DNA of 64,000 bases. Origin: JACOMS01 sp051252005. Its GTDB lineage: Bacteria; Pseudomonadota; Alphaproteobacteria; Caulobacterales; Maricaulaceae. Positions 54,473 to 63,733 of the stretch are shown here, one piece after another. The notes under the pieces are model-generated. The model was not told the origin of the DNA and did no database searches. It was given only the letters and a program-made list of their open reading frames with translations. Positions within the stretch are counted from its first letter, which is position 1. Each line of letters starts with the position of its first letter. The stretch lies in assembly GCA_051252005.1 (NCBI GenBank), contig JBPOEZ010000004.1:1-64000 (forward strand), written 5' to 3'. The translations under genes were made by a program, and so were the position numbers.

Positions 54473-55882
54473 ATGATCCGGTTTGTAAAATATTTCTCCT
54501 TCGCTCTCTTAGCCATTTTTTCTACGGCGACACTGTCCTTCGCGCGGGGCGTACCGGATGGATTTGCAGAATTGACGACCCGTCTTAGTCCGGCTGTTGT
54601 CAATATTTCGACCTCTCAGAACATTAAAATAGAAGACGAAGTTCCGGCCTTCCCAGAAGGCTCGCCGCTGGAACGGTTCAATGATTTCTTTGGCCGTAAA
54701 AACAATAGTGGCCGCGTCTCTAAATCTCTCGGATCAGGTTTTGTTATCGACGCGCAAGGCCATATTGTTACGAATAATCACGTCATCGAAGGCTCTGATG
54801 TCATCGAAGTTATATTCCCTAACGGAGATACTTATGACGCGACATTATTAGGCCGCGACCCTTCTACGGATTTAGCGCTTTTAAAAATTGATGCCGGCAA
54901 GGATATTCCGTTCGTGCCGTTTGGCGATTCAGATGCTTCCGAAGTGGGCGAATGGGTTATCGCGATTGGTAATCCTTTTGGCTATGGCGGCTCTGTGGCG
55001 GCAGGTATTGTGTCTGCCCGTAACAGACAGATCAATCACGGTAATTTTGATGATTTTATTCAAACCGATGTCGCGATTAATAAAGGCAATTCTGGCGGAC
55101 CGCTCTTTAATATGAACGGCGAAGTTATCGGCGTAAACACAGCTATCCTTTCGCCCACAGGTTATAGCGTCGGGATTAGTTTTTCTATTCCAGCGGATCT
55201 GGCACAGTCCGTGATTAAACAGTTACTTGAATTTGGCGAAACCCGCCGCGCGAGCCTCGGGGTTTCGGTTCAAGCGGTTGATAAAGCTCTAGCGAAATCC
55301 GTGCGTTTGCCAGAACCAACAGGGGCGATTGTAACGCGCGTTACGGACGATTCCCCTGCGAAGAAAGCGGGCATTAAAGTTAGCGATATTATCTTGCAAA
55401 TTGATGGTCAGGAAGTGCTCAATCAACGGGCGCTTTTCCGTATGGTCGCCGAGTCTAAAATCGGCGTGCCAACAGATGTCACAATCCTGCGTAAGCGTAA
55501 GCGTAAAACCGTGTCCGTCACGTTTGACCGCCTCAAAGAAAAAGTCACAAAAGACGATTTGGCCCGCAAAGAAAAAGAAGCGGAAGAAGCAGACCGTGTC
55601 GCGATGGGAATTTCGATAGAGGCACTCACGGATGAAGTGCGCAGCAAACATAAAATCAAGCCCGAAATCACAGGCGTCCGCGTCGTCAAGGTCAGTTCGC
55701 GCAGTCAGGCGGCTGGAAAAATCTTAGCCGGAGATATCATCGAAGAAGTTGAATTCGAAGCCGTTGCTACGCCTCAGGCCTTTGAAGACGCGATTGCTCA
55801 AATAACAGACCCTAATCACCCCGTGACAATTCTTGTCAACCGTGCGGGAAATTATGTCTTTTACTCACTAGTCGTGAGTTAG
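54473..55882 (+). CDS. degP: Do family periplasmic serine protease (DegP/MucD)
   Basis: Periplasmic protease/chaperone for misfolded envelope proteins. It has 469 residues: signal peptide ending near 25 (FARG), trypsin-like domain with triad H103 (NNHVIEG), D133 (STDLALLK) and S207 (GNSGGPL), PDZ1 (about 255-345) and PDZ2 (about 375-465), with a Lys/Glu-rich link between them. It lies downstream of hflKC and DUF2065, after a 75-bp gap that may hold its own promoter. Confidence 0.93.
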   Translation: MIRFVKYFSFALLAIFSTATLSFARGVPDGFAELTTRLSPAVVNISTSQNIKIEDEVPAFPEGSPLERFNDFFGRKNNSGRVSKSLGSGFVIDAQGHIVTNNHVIEGSDVIEVIFPNGDTYDATLLGRDPSTDLALLKIDAGKDIPFVPFGDSDASEVGEWVIAIGNPFGYGGSVAAGIVSARNRQINHGNFDDFIQTDVAINKGNSGGPLFNMNGEVIGVNTAILSPTGYSVGISFSIPADLAQSVIKQLLEFGETRRASLGVSVQAVDKALAKSVRLPEPTGAIVTRVTDDSPAKKAGIKVSDIILQIDGQEVLNQRALFRMVAESKIGVPTDVTILRKRKRKTVSVTFDRLKEKVTKDDLARKEKEAEEADRVAMGISIEALTDEVRSKHKIKPEITGVRVVKVSSRSQAAGKILAGDIIEEVEFEAVATPQAFEDAIAQITDPNHPVTILVNRAGNYVFYSLVVS

Positions 55883-55886
55883 AGAG

Positions 55887-57473
55887 TTATTTTGTGCGGT
55901 CTGCTTGCATGACCAATTTACGGTAGTCTCTCAGGTCGCCGTCATAACGTTTTGCCTTACCGTCTTTGACGAGCCACAGGCGGTCAGCCGTAGCTTCGGC
56001 AAGATAGACATCGTGGGTAATGAGAAGCACGGCCCCTGGGAAGTCATTTAGCGCATAGATCAGGGCTTCGCGGCTATCGATATCAAGGTGAGACGTCGGC
56101 TCATCAAGGATTAGTACGTGGGGCTTTTCGATGGACATAAGTCCGAGCAAGAGCCGCACTTTTTCTCCGCCTGAGAGCTTCTCGACTTTGGTTTCCACTT
56201 TTTCGTGGCTAAAGCCCATTTGCGCAGCGGCTCCGCGTAATTGGTTTTGCGCGGTGCCTTTCGGAAGGGCGTGAGTGACATGGTCGAGAACGGTTTCGCC
56301 TTCGGTAAGCTCGTCCAGTTGGTCTTGGGAGAAGTACCCAATGCGTAAGCTGCGTGGGGCTTTGCGGGTCCCAGACATAAGTTCAAGGCGTTCTGCTATA
56401 GATTTAACTAGGGTGGTTTTGCCTTGGCCATTGGCGCCGACAATGGCGATCCGGTCTTCTGGATCAAGCCGCAGGTTCACACGGCTCAAAATTTTCGCGC
56501 CTTCGCCGTAACCCAAATCTGCATCTTCTAGCTCCAGCATGGGCGGAGCGAGTTTATCTTTTGGCGCAGGGAAGTTGAACGGCGTTGTGCGTTCAGATAT
56601 TGGAATTGAAATTTCCTGCATCTTTTCGAGCATTTTAACGCGGGATTGGGCCTGACGCGCTTTGGACGCTTTGGCCTTAAAGCGGTCAACAAAGGCTTGA
56701 AGGTGGGCGCGGTCGGCGTCTTGTTTGACTTTTTGCGCTTCTAGCTGCGCCGTTTTCGCCGCCTGTAATGTCATCCAATCATCGTAACCGCCAGGTGTCA
56801 CGGCAAGCTTTTGATGTTCCAGTGCCAATGTGTGTGTGACTGAGCGGTTTAGCATTTCGCGGTCATGGCTGACCATGATGACTGTGTGTGGGTATTTGCG
56901 GATATAGCCTTCGAGCCATGCCGCGCCTTCAAGGTCAAGATAGTTGGTCGGCTCATCCAGTAAGAGCAAATCAGGTTCGCTGACGAGAACGCCGGCAATA
57001 GCGGCGCGCATGCGCCAGCCGCCGGAAAATTCTTTCGTGGCGCGGTAGAAATCTGCAGTCTTAAAACCAAGACCTGCGAGGACAACGGCGGCGCGTGTAT
57101 CGGCGTTCCATGCATCAATATCCATAAGCCGTTCGTGGATTTCGCCAATGCGGTCTGGGTCTGTCGCGGTATCGGCTTCCTGCATCAAGGCGTGGCGCTC
57201 TTGGTCTGCGGCAAGGACGACATCCATGATGGTATCATCCGTCGCGTCGACTTCCTGCGCAACCCAGCCAAGCCGCGCGCCTTTATTCAGGCGGACTGTG
57301 CTGTCATTGGTTGGGTTTTCAATTTCTTCGCGGATAATCCGCAAGAGCGTAGACTTGCCTGTACCGTTACGGCCAATAAGACCGACCTTCCAGCCGCTTG
57401 CAATTTGAGCAGAAGCTTGGATGAAAAGCGGGCGCGCTTGTACGCGGTAATCAAGGTCGGTAATCGTCAACAT
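55887..57473 (-). CDS. ABC-F family ATPase (Uup/EttA-like)
   Basis: A soluble duplicated ABC ATPase without membrane domains, 528 residues. First domain: Walker A GLIGRNGTGKST, signature FSGGWRMR, Walker B LLLLDEPTNYLDLE. Second: VGANGQGKTT, LSGGEKVRLLL and LILDEPTSHLDID. The linker holds the ABC-F helical insertion rich in Lys and Ala. Members act on ribosomes or in DNA repair; the exact subgroup is not settled by eye. It is convergent with degP (four-base gap). Confidence 0.85.
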   Translation of the reverse strand: MLTITDLDYRVQARPLFIQASAQIASGWKVGLIGRNGTGKSTLLRIIREEIENPTNDSTVRLNKGARLGWVAQEVDATDDTIMDVVLAADQERHALMQEADTATDPDRIGEIHERLMDIDAWNADTRAAVVLAGLGFKTADFYRATKEFSGGWRMRAAIAGVLVSEPDLLLLDEPTNYLDLEGAAWLEGYIRKYPHTVIMVSHDREMLNRSVTHTLALEHQKLAVTPGGYDDWMTLQAAKTAQLEAQKVKQDADRAHLQAFVDRFKAKASKARQAQSRVKMLEKMQEISIPISERTTPFNFPAPKDKLAPPMLELEDADLGYGEGAKILSRVNLRLDPEDRIAIVGANGQGKTTLVKSIAERLELMSGTRKAPRSLRIGYFSQDQLDELTEGETVLDHVTHALPKGTAQNQLRGAAAQMGFSHEKVETKVEKLSGGEKVRLLLGLMSIEKPHVLILDEPTSHLDIDSREALIYALNDFPGAVLLITHDVYLAEATADRLWLVKDGKAKRYDGDLRDYRKLVMQADRTK

Positions 57474-57526
57474 GGGCGGCCTATTATAGGGACACGCCGC
57501 GAAAGCAAGGGCAAAGGCCGTTTTTA

Positions 57527-58171
57527 TCAGTCTTGGTCGATAAACTTACGAATATCCGCGAACACATCATAGAACATTTCTTCCGTTAGGCGCTTCGTGT
57601 TCGTGTTGTAACGGGAGCAATGATAGCTGGAATAGAGCCTAGGGCCGTTTGGGATGTCGTGGACCTTATGATGGCCGAACGGGTAATCTTTAAGCCGAAG
57701 CCCGAGCGCGCGGACCGTATTATCATGAGATATTTTCCCCAGCGTAAGGATAGCTTTAAGCGAGGAAAGGCTTTTAATCTGATCGGTCAGGAAAGGGCGG
57801 CAAGCCGTGCCTTCTGCGCCAATGGGTTTGTTCCCAGGCGGCAGGCAGCGTATGGCGTTGGTGATCATCGCGCCTGTGAGGGTCAGGCCGTCATCAATGC
57901 TTGCGCCGTATGTCCCGCGCGTGAAATTATATTGCGCAAGGGCCGCGAATAAAAGATCCCCCGCCCAGTCACCTGTAAACGGGCGTCCTGTTCTGTTAGC
58001 CCCGTGCATACCGGGGGCGAGCCCAACAATTAGCAGTTTAGGAGCCGTGTCGCCAAAACTTGGCACAGGCGCGTTATGATAGTCAGGGTGCGTCTCTCGC
58101 AGTTCCAAGAGAAAGCCCCGTAAACGAGGGCAGAGGGTGCAGTCTCGATGGGGCTCTGTAAAAGTGCTCAC
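57527..58171 (-). CDS. Uracil-DNA glycosylase, family 5 type (UdgB-like)
   Basis: Removes uracil or other deaminated bases from DNA. It has 214 residues. Two Cys in CTLCPRLRGF and later Cys in NAIRCLPPGN and TACRPF make the four-Cys iron-sulfur site of families 4/5. Motif 1 is GLAPGMHGANRTGRPFTGD and the C-terminal motif is SSYHCSRYNTNTKRL. The motif 1 form favours family 5 (UdgB) over family 4. Confidence 0.82.
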   Translation of the reverse strand: MSTFTEPHRDCTLCPRLRGFLLELRETHPDYHNAPVPSFGDTAPKLLIVGLAPGMHGANRTGRPFTGDWAGDLLFAALAQYNFTRGTYGASIDDGLTLTGAMITNAIRCLPPGNKPIGAEGTACRPFLTDQIKSLSSLKAILTLGKISHDNTVRALGLRLKDYPFGHHKVHDIPNGPRLYSSYHCSRYNTNTKRLTEEMFYDVFADIRKFIDQD

Positions 58172-58303
58172 GTTTTCACCTCTTTACCGCGAAACAGATC
58201 CAATAGGCTTATGGATACAAAAGCGATGCCGTTCCGTTTTCCCATTGAATTAAGCTGAGAGCCTCTCATAAAGAGAGGGGGCTGTTCGCTGGGATAAGAA
58301 GTC

Positions 58304-58339
58304 ATGGAAAAACCCGTCATGAAAGTATGTAAATTATGA
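58304..58339 (+). CDS. Possible 11-codon leader ORF overlapping the folK start
   Basis: ATG at 58304 opens MEKPVMKVCKL and ends at a TGA (58337-58339) that overlaps the folK ATG as ATGA. AAGAAG sits just before it, while folK itself has only a weak ribosome site. It may couple translation to folK. A chance open frame is equally possible. Confidence 0.25.
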   Translation: MEKPVMKVCKL

Positions 58340-58890
58340 CCACAGCCTATATCGCGCTCGGGGCTAATCTGTCCAATAGGAAAGCCGCTTTTATCAAGGC
58401 CTTAAAAAAGTTGGAGAGCCATGGCGTGTCTGTGAGGGCTGTATCGGGCCTGTGGCAAAGCCCGTCATGGCCTCCAGGGCAGGGGCACCCAGATTATCTG
58501 AATGCGGTCGCAGAGGTAGAGTTTTTTGGGGCGCCGGAGAGCCTCTTGGATATCTTGCATACGGTAGAAGCGGATTTCGGGCGGGTACGTTCAGAGCGTA
58601 ACGCGCCAAGGCCAATGGATCTGGATATATTGGATTTTGGCGGGATGCGCCTTGATAGCGAAAGACTGATACTACCTCACCCGCGGATGCTCTCTCGCGG
58701 TTTCGTGCTTTTCCCTCTGTCACAAGTCGCGCCGGACTGGCGCGATCCAATGTCGGCGAATCACTTAGAGCACTTTATTGCGAGGATTCCCCTCAGCGAA
58801 GTCCAGAAAATGTCGTATCAAGGACAGTTTTGGCCAAACGCTACTATTGAAGCACTGGAATCGCACAAAGATTGCTTAACAAAGTGTTAA
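58336..58890 (+). CDS. folK: 6-hydroxymethyl-7,8-dihydropterin pyrophosphokinase
   Basis: Transfers pyrophosphate from ATP to hydroxymethyldihydropterin in folate synthesis. It has 184 residues. YIALGANLSNRKAAF, then GHPDYLNAVAEVE, RNAPRPMDLDILDFGG with the magnesium-binding Asp pair, and LPHPRMLSRGFVLFPL are diagnostic. The stop codon overlaps the CtrA box that precedes the TonB receptor. The C-terminal 20 residues extend beyond the usual enzyme. Confidence 0.93.
   Translation: MTTAYIALGANLSNRKAAFIKALKKLESHGVSVRAVSGLWQSPSWPPGQGHPDYLNAVAEVEFFGAPESLLDILHTVEADFGRVRSERNAPRPMDLDILDFGGMRLDSERLILPHPRMLSRGFVLFPLSQVAPDWRDPMSANHLEHFIARIPLSEVQKMSYQGQFWPNATIEALESHKDCLTKC
58876..58890. promoter_or_regulatory. 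Perfect CtrA box upstream of the TonB receptor
   Basis: TTAA (58876-58879), seven bases, TTAA (58887-58890). The second TTAA contains the folK stop. It lies 126 bp before the receptor start. Because it overlaps coding sequence, chance cannot be excluded. Confidence 0.5.
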
Positions 58891-58914
58891 TTTTGTCACA
58901 CAGCGCGACAAAAT
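58890..58914. repeat. Inverted repeat (operator candidate)
   Basis: ATTTTGTC (58890-58897) and GACAAAAT (58907-58914) are perfect reverse complements around nine bases. No T run follows, so an operator is likelier than a terminator. It begins on the last base of the CtrA box. A perfect CTGTCAT half-site lies on the minus strand at 58913-58919. Confidence 0.45.
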
Positions 58915-58939
58915 GACAGAAGGGTAATCTTTGTTCTAA

Positions 58940-58968
58940 CTGTCGTATTTCTGTTACTTTAGTGTAAT
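58940..58968 (+). promoter_or_regulatory. Pho-box-like triple direct repeat
   Basis: CTGTCGT (58940-58946), CTGTTAC (58951-58957) and GTGTAAT (58962-58968) recur every 11 bp with four T/A-rich bases between, the layout of PhoB boxes (CTGTCAT-N4-CTGTCAT). The third repeat overlaps a possible -10 (TGTAAT/TAATAG). It lies 49 bp before the TonB receptor whose operon neighbour is a PhoD phosphatase, which fits phosphate control. Confidence 0.55.
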
Positions 58969-59016
58969 AGGCGCAGCACAAATACCCAATACACGCATTT
59001 CACCACGGAGTTTACA

Positions 59017-62000
59017 GTGAATACGGCTTTTAAAACCACACTACTATCAGGACTGCTCGGCGCATCTACCGTCGCGCTTTCAATGAGCCTTGCTACATCA
59101 GCAATGGCGCAAACAACAACATCGACCATCCAAGGTTATGTCACGGATTCCAACGGAGCACCGTTGTCAAACGCGACCGTTACCTTGACGAATGCTCTGA
59201 CAGGATTTTCACGCACAGCAACGACTGGCGCTGGCGGTCAATTCGCCGTTCGCAACCTTTCGGTCGCTGGTCGTTACAATGTATCTGCTGTTTCTGGTGG
59301 ATTCCAAGGTAAACGTGTTGAGGGCATCGCTTTGTCTCTCGGCGGAACAACTGATCTGAACTTTTCTCTTACAGCAGCAACTGAATTCGAAGACGAAATC
59401 ATTGTTGTGGCCCAGCGCAACGTTCTTGCCGAAGTCGCTGTTGGCCCATCTGCCAGCTTTGGGATTGCAACTCTCGAAACAGCGCCTGCGATTAACCGCA
59501 ACATTGCGGACATTATTCGCCTTGATCCGCGCGTCTACATTGATGAGTCTCGCGGCGACATCAACTCAGTACAGTGTGTCGGCCAAAGCTCTCGTTTTAA
59601 CTCTGTCACGCTTGACGGAACAACAATGAATGATGCGTTTGGTCTAAACTCAAATGGTTACCCAACAGAGCGTATGCCATTCCCGTTCGATGCTATCGAT
59701 CAGGTTTCAGTGGAAATCGCTCCATTTGACGTCAAGTATGGCGGCTTTACAGCGTGTAACATCAACTCGGTTACAAAATCCGGTACTAATGAAATCCACG
59801 GTGGTTTCTTTGCTGATTACACAAGCGATGCTCTTCGTGGCGGTAAAGTTGACGGCCAAGACACAGCTTTTGATGACTTTGACGAAATCCGTTACGGCTT
59901 CAATGTTGGCGGCCCAATCATCAAAGACAAATTATTCGCACATGTTTCATACGAGAAGCTCGAAGGCGCTAACACGTTCAACGTGAATGAAACAATCGGC
60001 ACAAATGCGTTCCAAGTTTCTCAAGCCGACCTTGATGAAATCGCGTCTATTGCAAACACAATTTATCAGTATGACCCAGGCACAACACCTTCAAGCTTTG
60101 ATAATGCCGATGAAAAAATCCTTGTTAAGCTCGACTGGAACATAAACGATAACCATCGCGCAGCGTTCACCTACAATTATAATGACGGTAACAATACAGT
60201 ACGGTCTGATGGCGATAGCGATGAGTTCGAATTCTCAAATCACCTTTATAACCGCGGTTCAAAACTTCAGTCCTACGCTGGTGCGATCTACTCCGATTGG
60301 ACAGATAACTTCTCCACAGAGCTTCGTTTAAGCTACCTTGATTTCGCGAATGATGTACGCCCTGTTGGCGGAACTGACTTTGGTGAAATTCAAATCAGCA
60401 CTGCAAATGATGTGACAGTTTACCTTGGTGGTGATGATAGCCGTCAATCAAACGTCCTTAACTATGATCAACTTGATATGTCTTTCCGGGCTAACTACGA
60501 TCTAAATGACCATTCATTGTTCTTTGGTATTGATCGTCAGTCTCTCGAAGTCTTCAACCTCTTTGTTCAGCACACAGATACTGAAATCCGGTTTAATAGC
60601 ATCAATGATTTCCGTAACGGAAATGCGGCACGCGTTTATTATAATAACGCACCGTCACAGAACCCTAACGATGCTGCGGCTGACTGGGGATATGCGATTA
60701 ACTCAGTATATGGCCAAGACGAGTGGCAAGTGAATGATAGCTTATCTGTCATCGCAGGTCTGCGTTATGATTGGTACACAACGGATGATCTTCCGACGGA
60801 AAACCCTGGGTTCGTTGCCGATTACGGGTTTTCAAACTCACAAAACCTTGACGGTGAAGGCCTGCTTCAACCTCGCTTAGCCTTTACATGGGACGCAAAA
60901 GAAGACTTGCAATTCCGCGGTGGCGTTGGCCGTTATTCTGGCGGTAACCCAAATGTATGGCTGTCAAACAACTACTCTGCGAACAATATCGACCAAGTCG
61001 GTACAACACGCTTTGGTGTGGACCTGTTCTCGCAGACTTATTTCGGCGCGGAAGATGGTGTGCCTAACAGTGCGGGTTATGCTATCCCAGGTATCGTTTG
61101 GGATGACGTCGCTACGGGTAATGGTAGTAACTTCGAGCTGAACTACTTAGATCCAGACTTTAAGATCCCTTCCGATTGGAAATATTCAATCGGTGCTAAC
61201 TGGACACCTGATTTTGATACGGGCGAAGGTGTTTTCGGCGGCGTTTGGGCCTTCCAAGGTGACCTTCTTTGGTCAAAAGGCAAAGACACAGCGATAGTCA
61301 AGCGCGGCGACCTTGTTCAAAATGGTACACAAGTCGTAAATGGCGTTACTGTTCCTATCTATACTAGCCCGTTAATGGATAGTTTTGTTCTGACAAACAG
61401 CAGTGTTGGTAACGAATCATTCGTCGCTTCATTGGGTGTTACAAGAGATTGGGACAATGGATTTAAGGCGACACTTGGTTACGCTTATAGCGATGCTAAA
61501 GATGTCTCACCAATGACAAGCTCTGTTGCTTTTTCAAACTATAATAACCGAGCTTTTATCGATCCACAGGAAGAAGTTCTAGCGACGTCAAATTACAATA
61601 TTAAGCATCGTGTTTCCGGGTCTCTTAGCTACACGAAAGACTACTGGAAAAATTACGATACAAAGATCTTTGCATTCTTCCAGCATAGCACAGGTCGTCC
61701 TTATAGTGTCGTCGATAAGAACCCGAACAGCTACTATGGCTTCACGCCTTACCTTGAAGGCGCTATTTTGTTGCCAGGCGAAGTGCGTAATGGCCGGACA
61801 GGCCCGTCTTGGACGAAGCTTGATTTGAAGATCTCTCAAGACCTTCCTGGTTTCCGCGAAGATGACCGTGCACAAGTCTTTATGGTAATTGATAACTTGA
61901 CCAACCTTATCAATGATGAGTGGGGCGTATTGAGCAACCCAAGCTTCCCGCGCACGCTTACGCCACTACAAACACCATCAACCATTATTGATGCTTCGGC

Positions 62001-62037
62001 TTACGAAGTTCGCTTTGGCTTTAACTATGATTTCTAG
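59017..62037 (+). CDS. TonB-dependent receptor with CarboxypepD-like N-terminal domain
   Basis: Outer membrane active transporter, 1006 residues. Signal peptide ends near residue 31 (SAMA-Q); a carboxypeptidase regulatory-like (Oar-type) beta domain spans about 38-117; a TonB-box-like DEIIVVA lies near 126-132; the plug follows (about 135-290) and then the barrel, ending in Phe (FGFNYDF) as BAM substrates do. The start is GTG with GGAG ahead. The ligand is unknown; the Pho-like box and the next two genes suggest a phosphorylated compound. A terminator follows it, so phoD may be expressed by read-through or separately. Confidence 0.88.
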   Translation: MNTAFKTTLLSGLLGASTVALSMSLATSAMAQTTTSTIQGYVTDSNGAPLSNATVTLTNALTGFSRTATTGAGGQFAVRNLSVAGRYNVSAVSGGFQGKRVEGIALSLGGTTDLNFSLTAATEFEDEIIVVAQRNVLAEVAVGPSASFGIATLETAPAINRNIADIIRLDPRVYIDESRGDINSVQCVGQSSRFNSVTLDGTTMNDAFGLNSNGYPTERMPFPFDAIDQVSVEIAPFDVKYGGFTACNINSVTKSGTNEIHGGFFADYTSDALRGGKVDGQDTAFDDFDEIRYGFNVGGPIIKDKLFAHVSYEKLEGANTFNVNETIGTNAFQVSQADLDEIASIANTIYQYDPGTTPSSFDNADEKILVKLDWNINDNHRAAFTYNYNDGNNTVRSDGDSDEFEFSNHLYNRGSKLQSYAGAIYSDWTDNFSTELRLSYLDFANDVRPVGGTDFGEIQISTANDVTVYLGGDDSRQSNVLNYDQLDMSFRANYDLNDHSLFFGIDRQSLEVFNLFVQHTDTEIRFNSINDFRNGNAARVYYNNAPSQNPNDAAADWGYAINSVYGQDEWQVNDSLSVIAGLRYDWYTTDDLPTENPGFVADYGFSNSQNLDGEGLLQPRLAFTWDAKEDLQFRGGVGRYSGGNPNVWLSNNYSANNIDQVGTTRFGVDLFSQTYFGAEDGVPNSAGYAIPGIVWDDVATGNGSNFELNYLDPDFKIPSDWKYSIGANWTPDFDTGEGVFGGVWAFQGDLLWSKGKDTAIVKRGDLVQNGTQVVNGVTVPIYTSPLMDSFVLTNSSVGNESFVASLGVTRDWDNGFKATLGYAYSDAKDVSPMTSSVAFSNYNNRAFIDPQEEVLATSNYNIKHRVSGSLSYTKDYWKNYDTKIFAFFQHSTGRPYSVVDKNPNSYYGFTPYLEGAILLPGEVRNGRTGPSWTKLDLKISQDLPGFREDDRAQVFMVIDNLTNLINDEWGVLSNPSFPRTLTPLQTPSTIIDASAYEVRFGFNYDF

Positions 62038-62066
62038 CCTTTTGGTTTAGATCTATGATAATGAGG

Positions 62067-62090
62067 GGGAGGGCTATGCCCTCCCTTTTT
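62067..62090 (+). terminator. Rho-independent terminator after the TonB receptor
   Basis: A perfect 8-bp stem, GGGAGGGC (62067-62074) with GCCCTCCC (62078-62085), loop TAT, then TTTTT. It stands between the receptor and phoD, 18 bp before the phoD ATG. Confidence 0.85.
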
Positions 62091-62107
62091 GCTTTGATGA
62101 GGTATAT

Positions 62108-63673
62108 ATGACGTTTTCTCGCCGCTCAGTCGTGGGTTCCATCGGGGCCTTGTCTTTGGCTGGATGTGCAAGCACCGGAGGCGTAATTGCGCCGTCGGCC
62201 GCGCGCCTTAATAGCAATCCGAAATATGTGCAAAACCTGTTCACGCTTGGCGTCGCCAGCGGCGATCCCTTATCCGACGGCTTTGTTATATGGACACGGC
62301 TTGCCCCGAACCCTCTCGAAGAAATGGGCGGAATGGAAGGGCCTATGCCTGTCCTATGGCAAGTGTCCGAAGATGAGAGCTTCGGCAACATTGTTGCGCA
62401 GGGCCGTAAAATGGCAACCTCCGAATGGGCGCACAGTGTTCACGTCGAGATCAGCGGTCTTCGTCCGCATAGAGCTTATTTTTACCGCTTTATTGCTGAC
62501 GGGCAGGATAGCCCCACGGGCCGTGCGAAGACTACGCCAAAACTTGGCGCGCAAACGGACAGCTTGAAGTTCGCTTTCGCGTCGTGCCAACATTACGAGC
62601 AGGGATTTTTCAATGCCTATCACGATATGGTGGAACAAGACCCTGATCTAATCGTCTTCCTTGGCGATTATATTTACGAGTCGAGCTGGGGGCCGCAGGT
62701 CCGCCGCCAGTCGGTCAGTGACGCCATGGACCTCAAGGACTACCGAGAGCTTCACGCGCAATATAAACTCGATCCAGCCTTGCAAGCCGCGCACGCGCAC
62801 GCGCCGTGGCTTTTCATTTGGGATGACCACGAAGTCGCCAATGATTATGCGGGGATGAACGACGAAAACTATATGCCCATAGAAGACTTTGCCCGCCGCC
62901 GCGCCGGAGCGTACCAAGCCTATTATGAGCATATGCCGATCCGTTTGCGCTCGCGTCCGCGCGCGGATGACATGAGGCTCTATGATTATTTCCACTATGG
63001 CAACCTGATGACACTCGCATTGACAGACGGCCGTCAATACCGCGCTGATCAAGCGTGCCAAACGCCTGATGACGGCGGCGCGCAGCTCGGGATGTGTCCT
63101 GAACTGCTCGACGAAACGCGTTCTATGTTTGGGCCGAAACAAGAGCGCTGGCTGATGGGATCACTTGCGCGTTCTGGCGCGGTTTGGGAAGTCATCGCGC
63201 AGCCGACACTGTTCTCTAAGCTATTCCAGAAAAACCGCGAAGGGCAGTACGGCTCTTGGACTGATGGTTGGGATGGTTATGTCGGAACACGCAACATGAT
63301 TTTGAACGCTGTTGCGCAGCGCCGTCCGAAGAACTTCATCTCCATTGGCGGCGATATGCATAGCTGGTGGCAGGCTGATCTAAAAGCTGATTACCATGAT
63401 CCAGAATCAACGACCATCGGTACCGAATTTGTGACAACGTCGATCACGTCTCACTCTTATGCTTATAGCCGCTTTACGGCCATGCTTCCTGATAATCCTC
63501 ACATTCACTTCTTTGATGACCGTAAACGCGGTTACGCTATGGTCGATGTCACGCGGGATCAATGGACGGTACGCTTACGGGAAATGGACGATGTCTATTC
63601 ACCTAAGGGGACAGCGGCTACGCGGCATACCTTTGTCGTCGAGAGCGGAAAACCTGGCGCAGTCCTCGCCTAA
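62108..63673 (+). CDS. phoD: PhoD-family alkaline phosphatase/phosphodiesterase, Tat lipoprotein
   Basis: Extracytoplasmic metal-dependent phosphatase that releases phosphate from phosphomono- or diesters. It has 521 residues. The N terminus has a twin-arginine motif (SRRSVVG) and a lipobox (LAGC, Cys19), so it should be Tat-exported and lipid anchored. An N-terminal Ig-like domain (LGVASGDPLSDGFVIWTRL) precedes the catalytic domain with SCQHYEQGFF, FLGDYIYE, WDDHEVANDY and GGDMHSWW. It is followed by a nucleoside permease after 60 bp. Confidence 0.93.
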   Translation: MTFSRRSVVGSIGALSLAGCASTGGVIAPSAARLNSNPKYVQNLFTLGVASGDPLSDGFVIWTRLAPNPLEEMGGMEGPMPVLWQVSEDESFGNIVAQGRKMATSEWAHSVHVEISGLRPHRAYFYRFIADGQDSPTGRAKTTPKLGAQTDSLKFAFASCQHYEQGFFNAYHDMVEQDPDLIVFLGDYIYESSWGPQVRRQSVSDAMDLKDYRELHAQYKLDPALQAAHAHAPWLFIWDDHEVANDYAGMNDENYMPIEDFARRRAGAYQAYYEHMPIRLRSRPRADDMRLYDYFHYGNLMTLALTDGRQYRADQACQTPDDGGAQLGMCPELLDETRSMFGPKQERWLMGSLARSGAVWEVIAQPTLFSKLFQKNREGQYGSWTDGWDGYVGTRNMILNAVAQRRPKNFISIGGDMHSWWQADLKADYHDPESTTIGTEFVTTSITSHSYAYSRFTAMLPDNPHIHFFDDRKRGYAMVDVTRDQWTVRLREMDDVYSPKGTAATRHTFVVESGKPGAVLA

Positions 63674-63733
63674 GACTTGATCTTAGGTGCAATATTCCCG
63701 ATAGAGAGCCCTTAGTGGCTGCAGGAGCGATAC

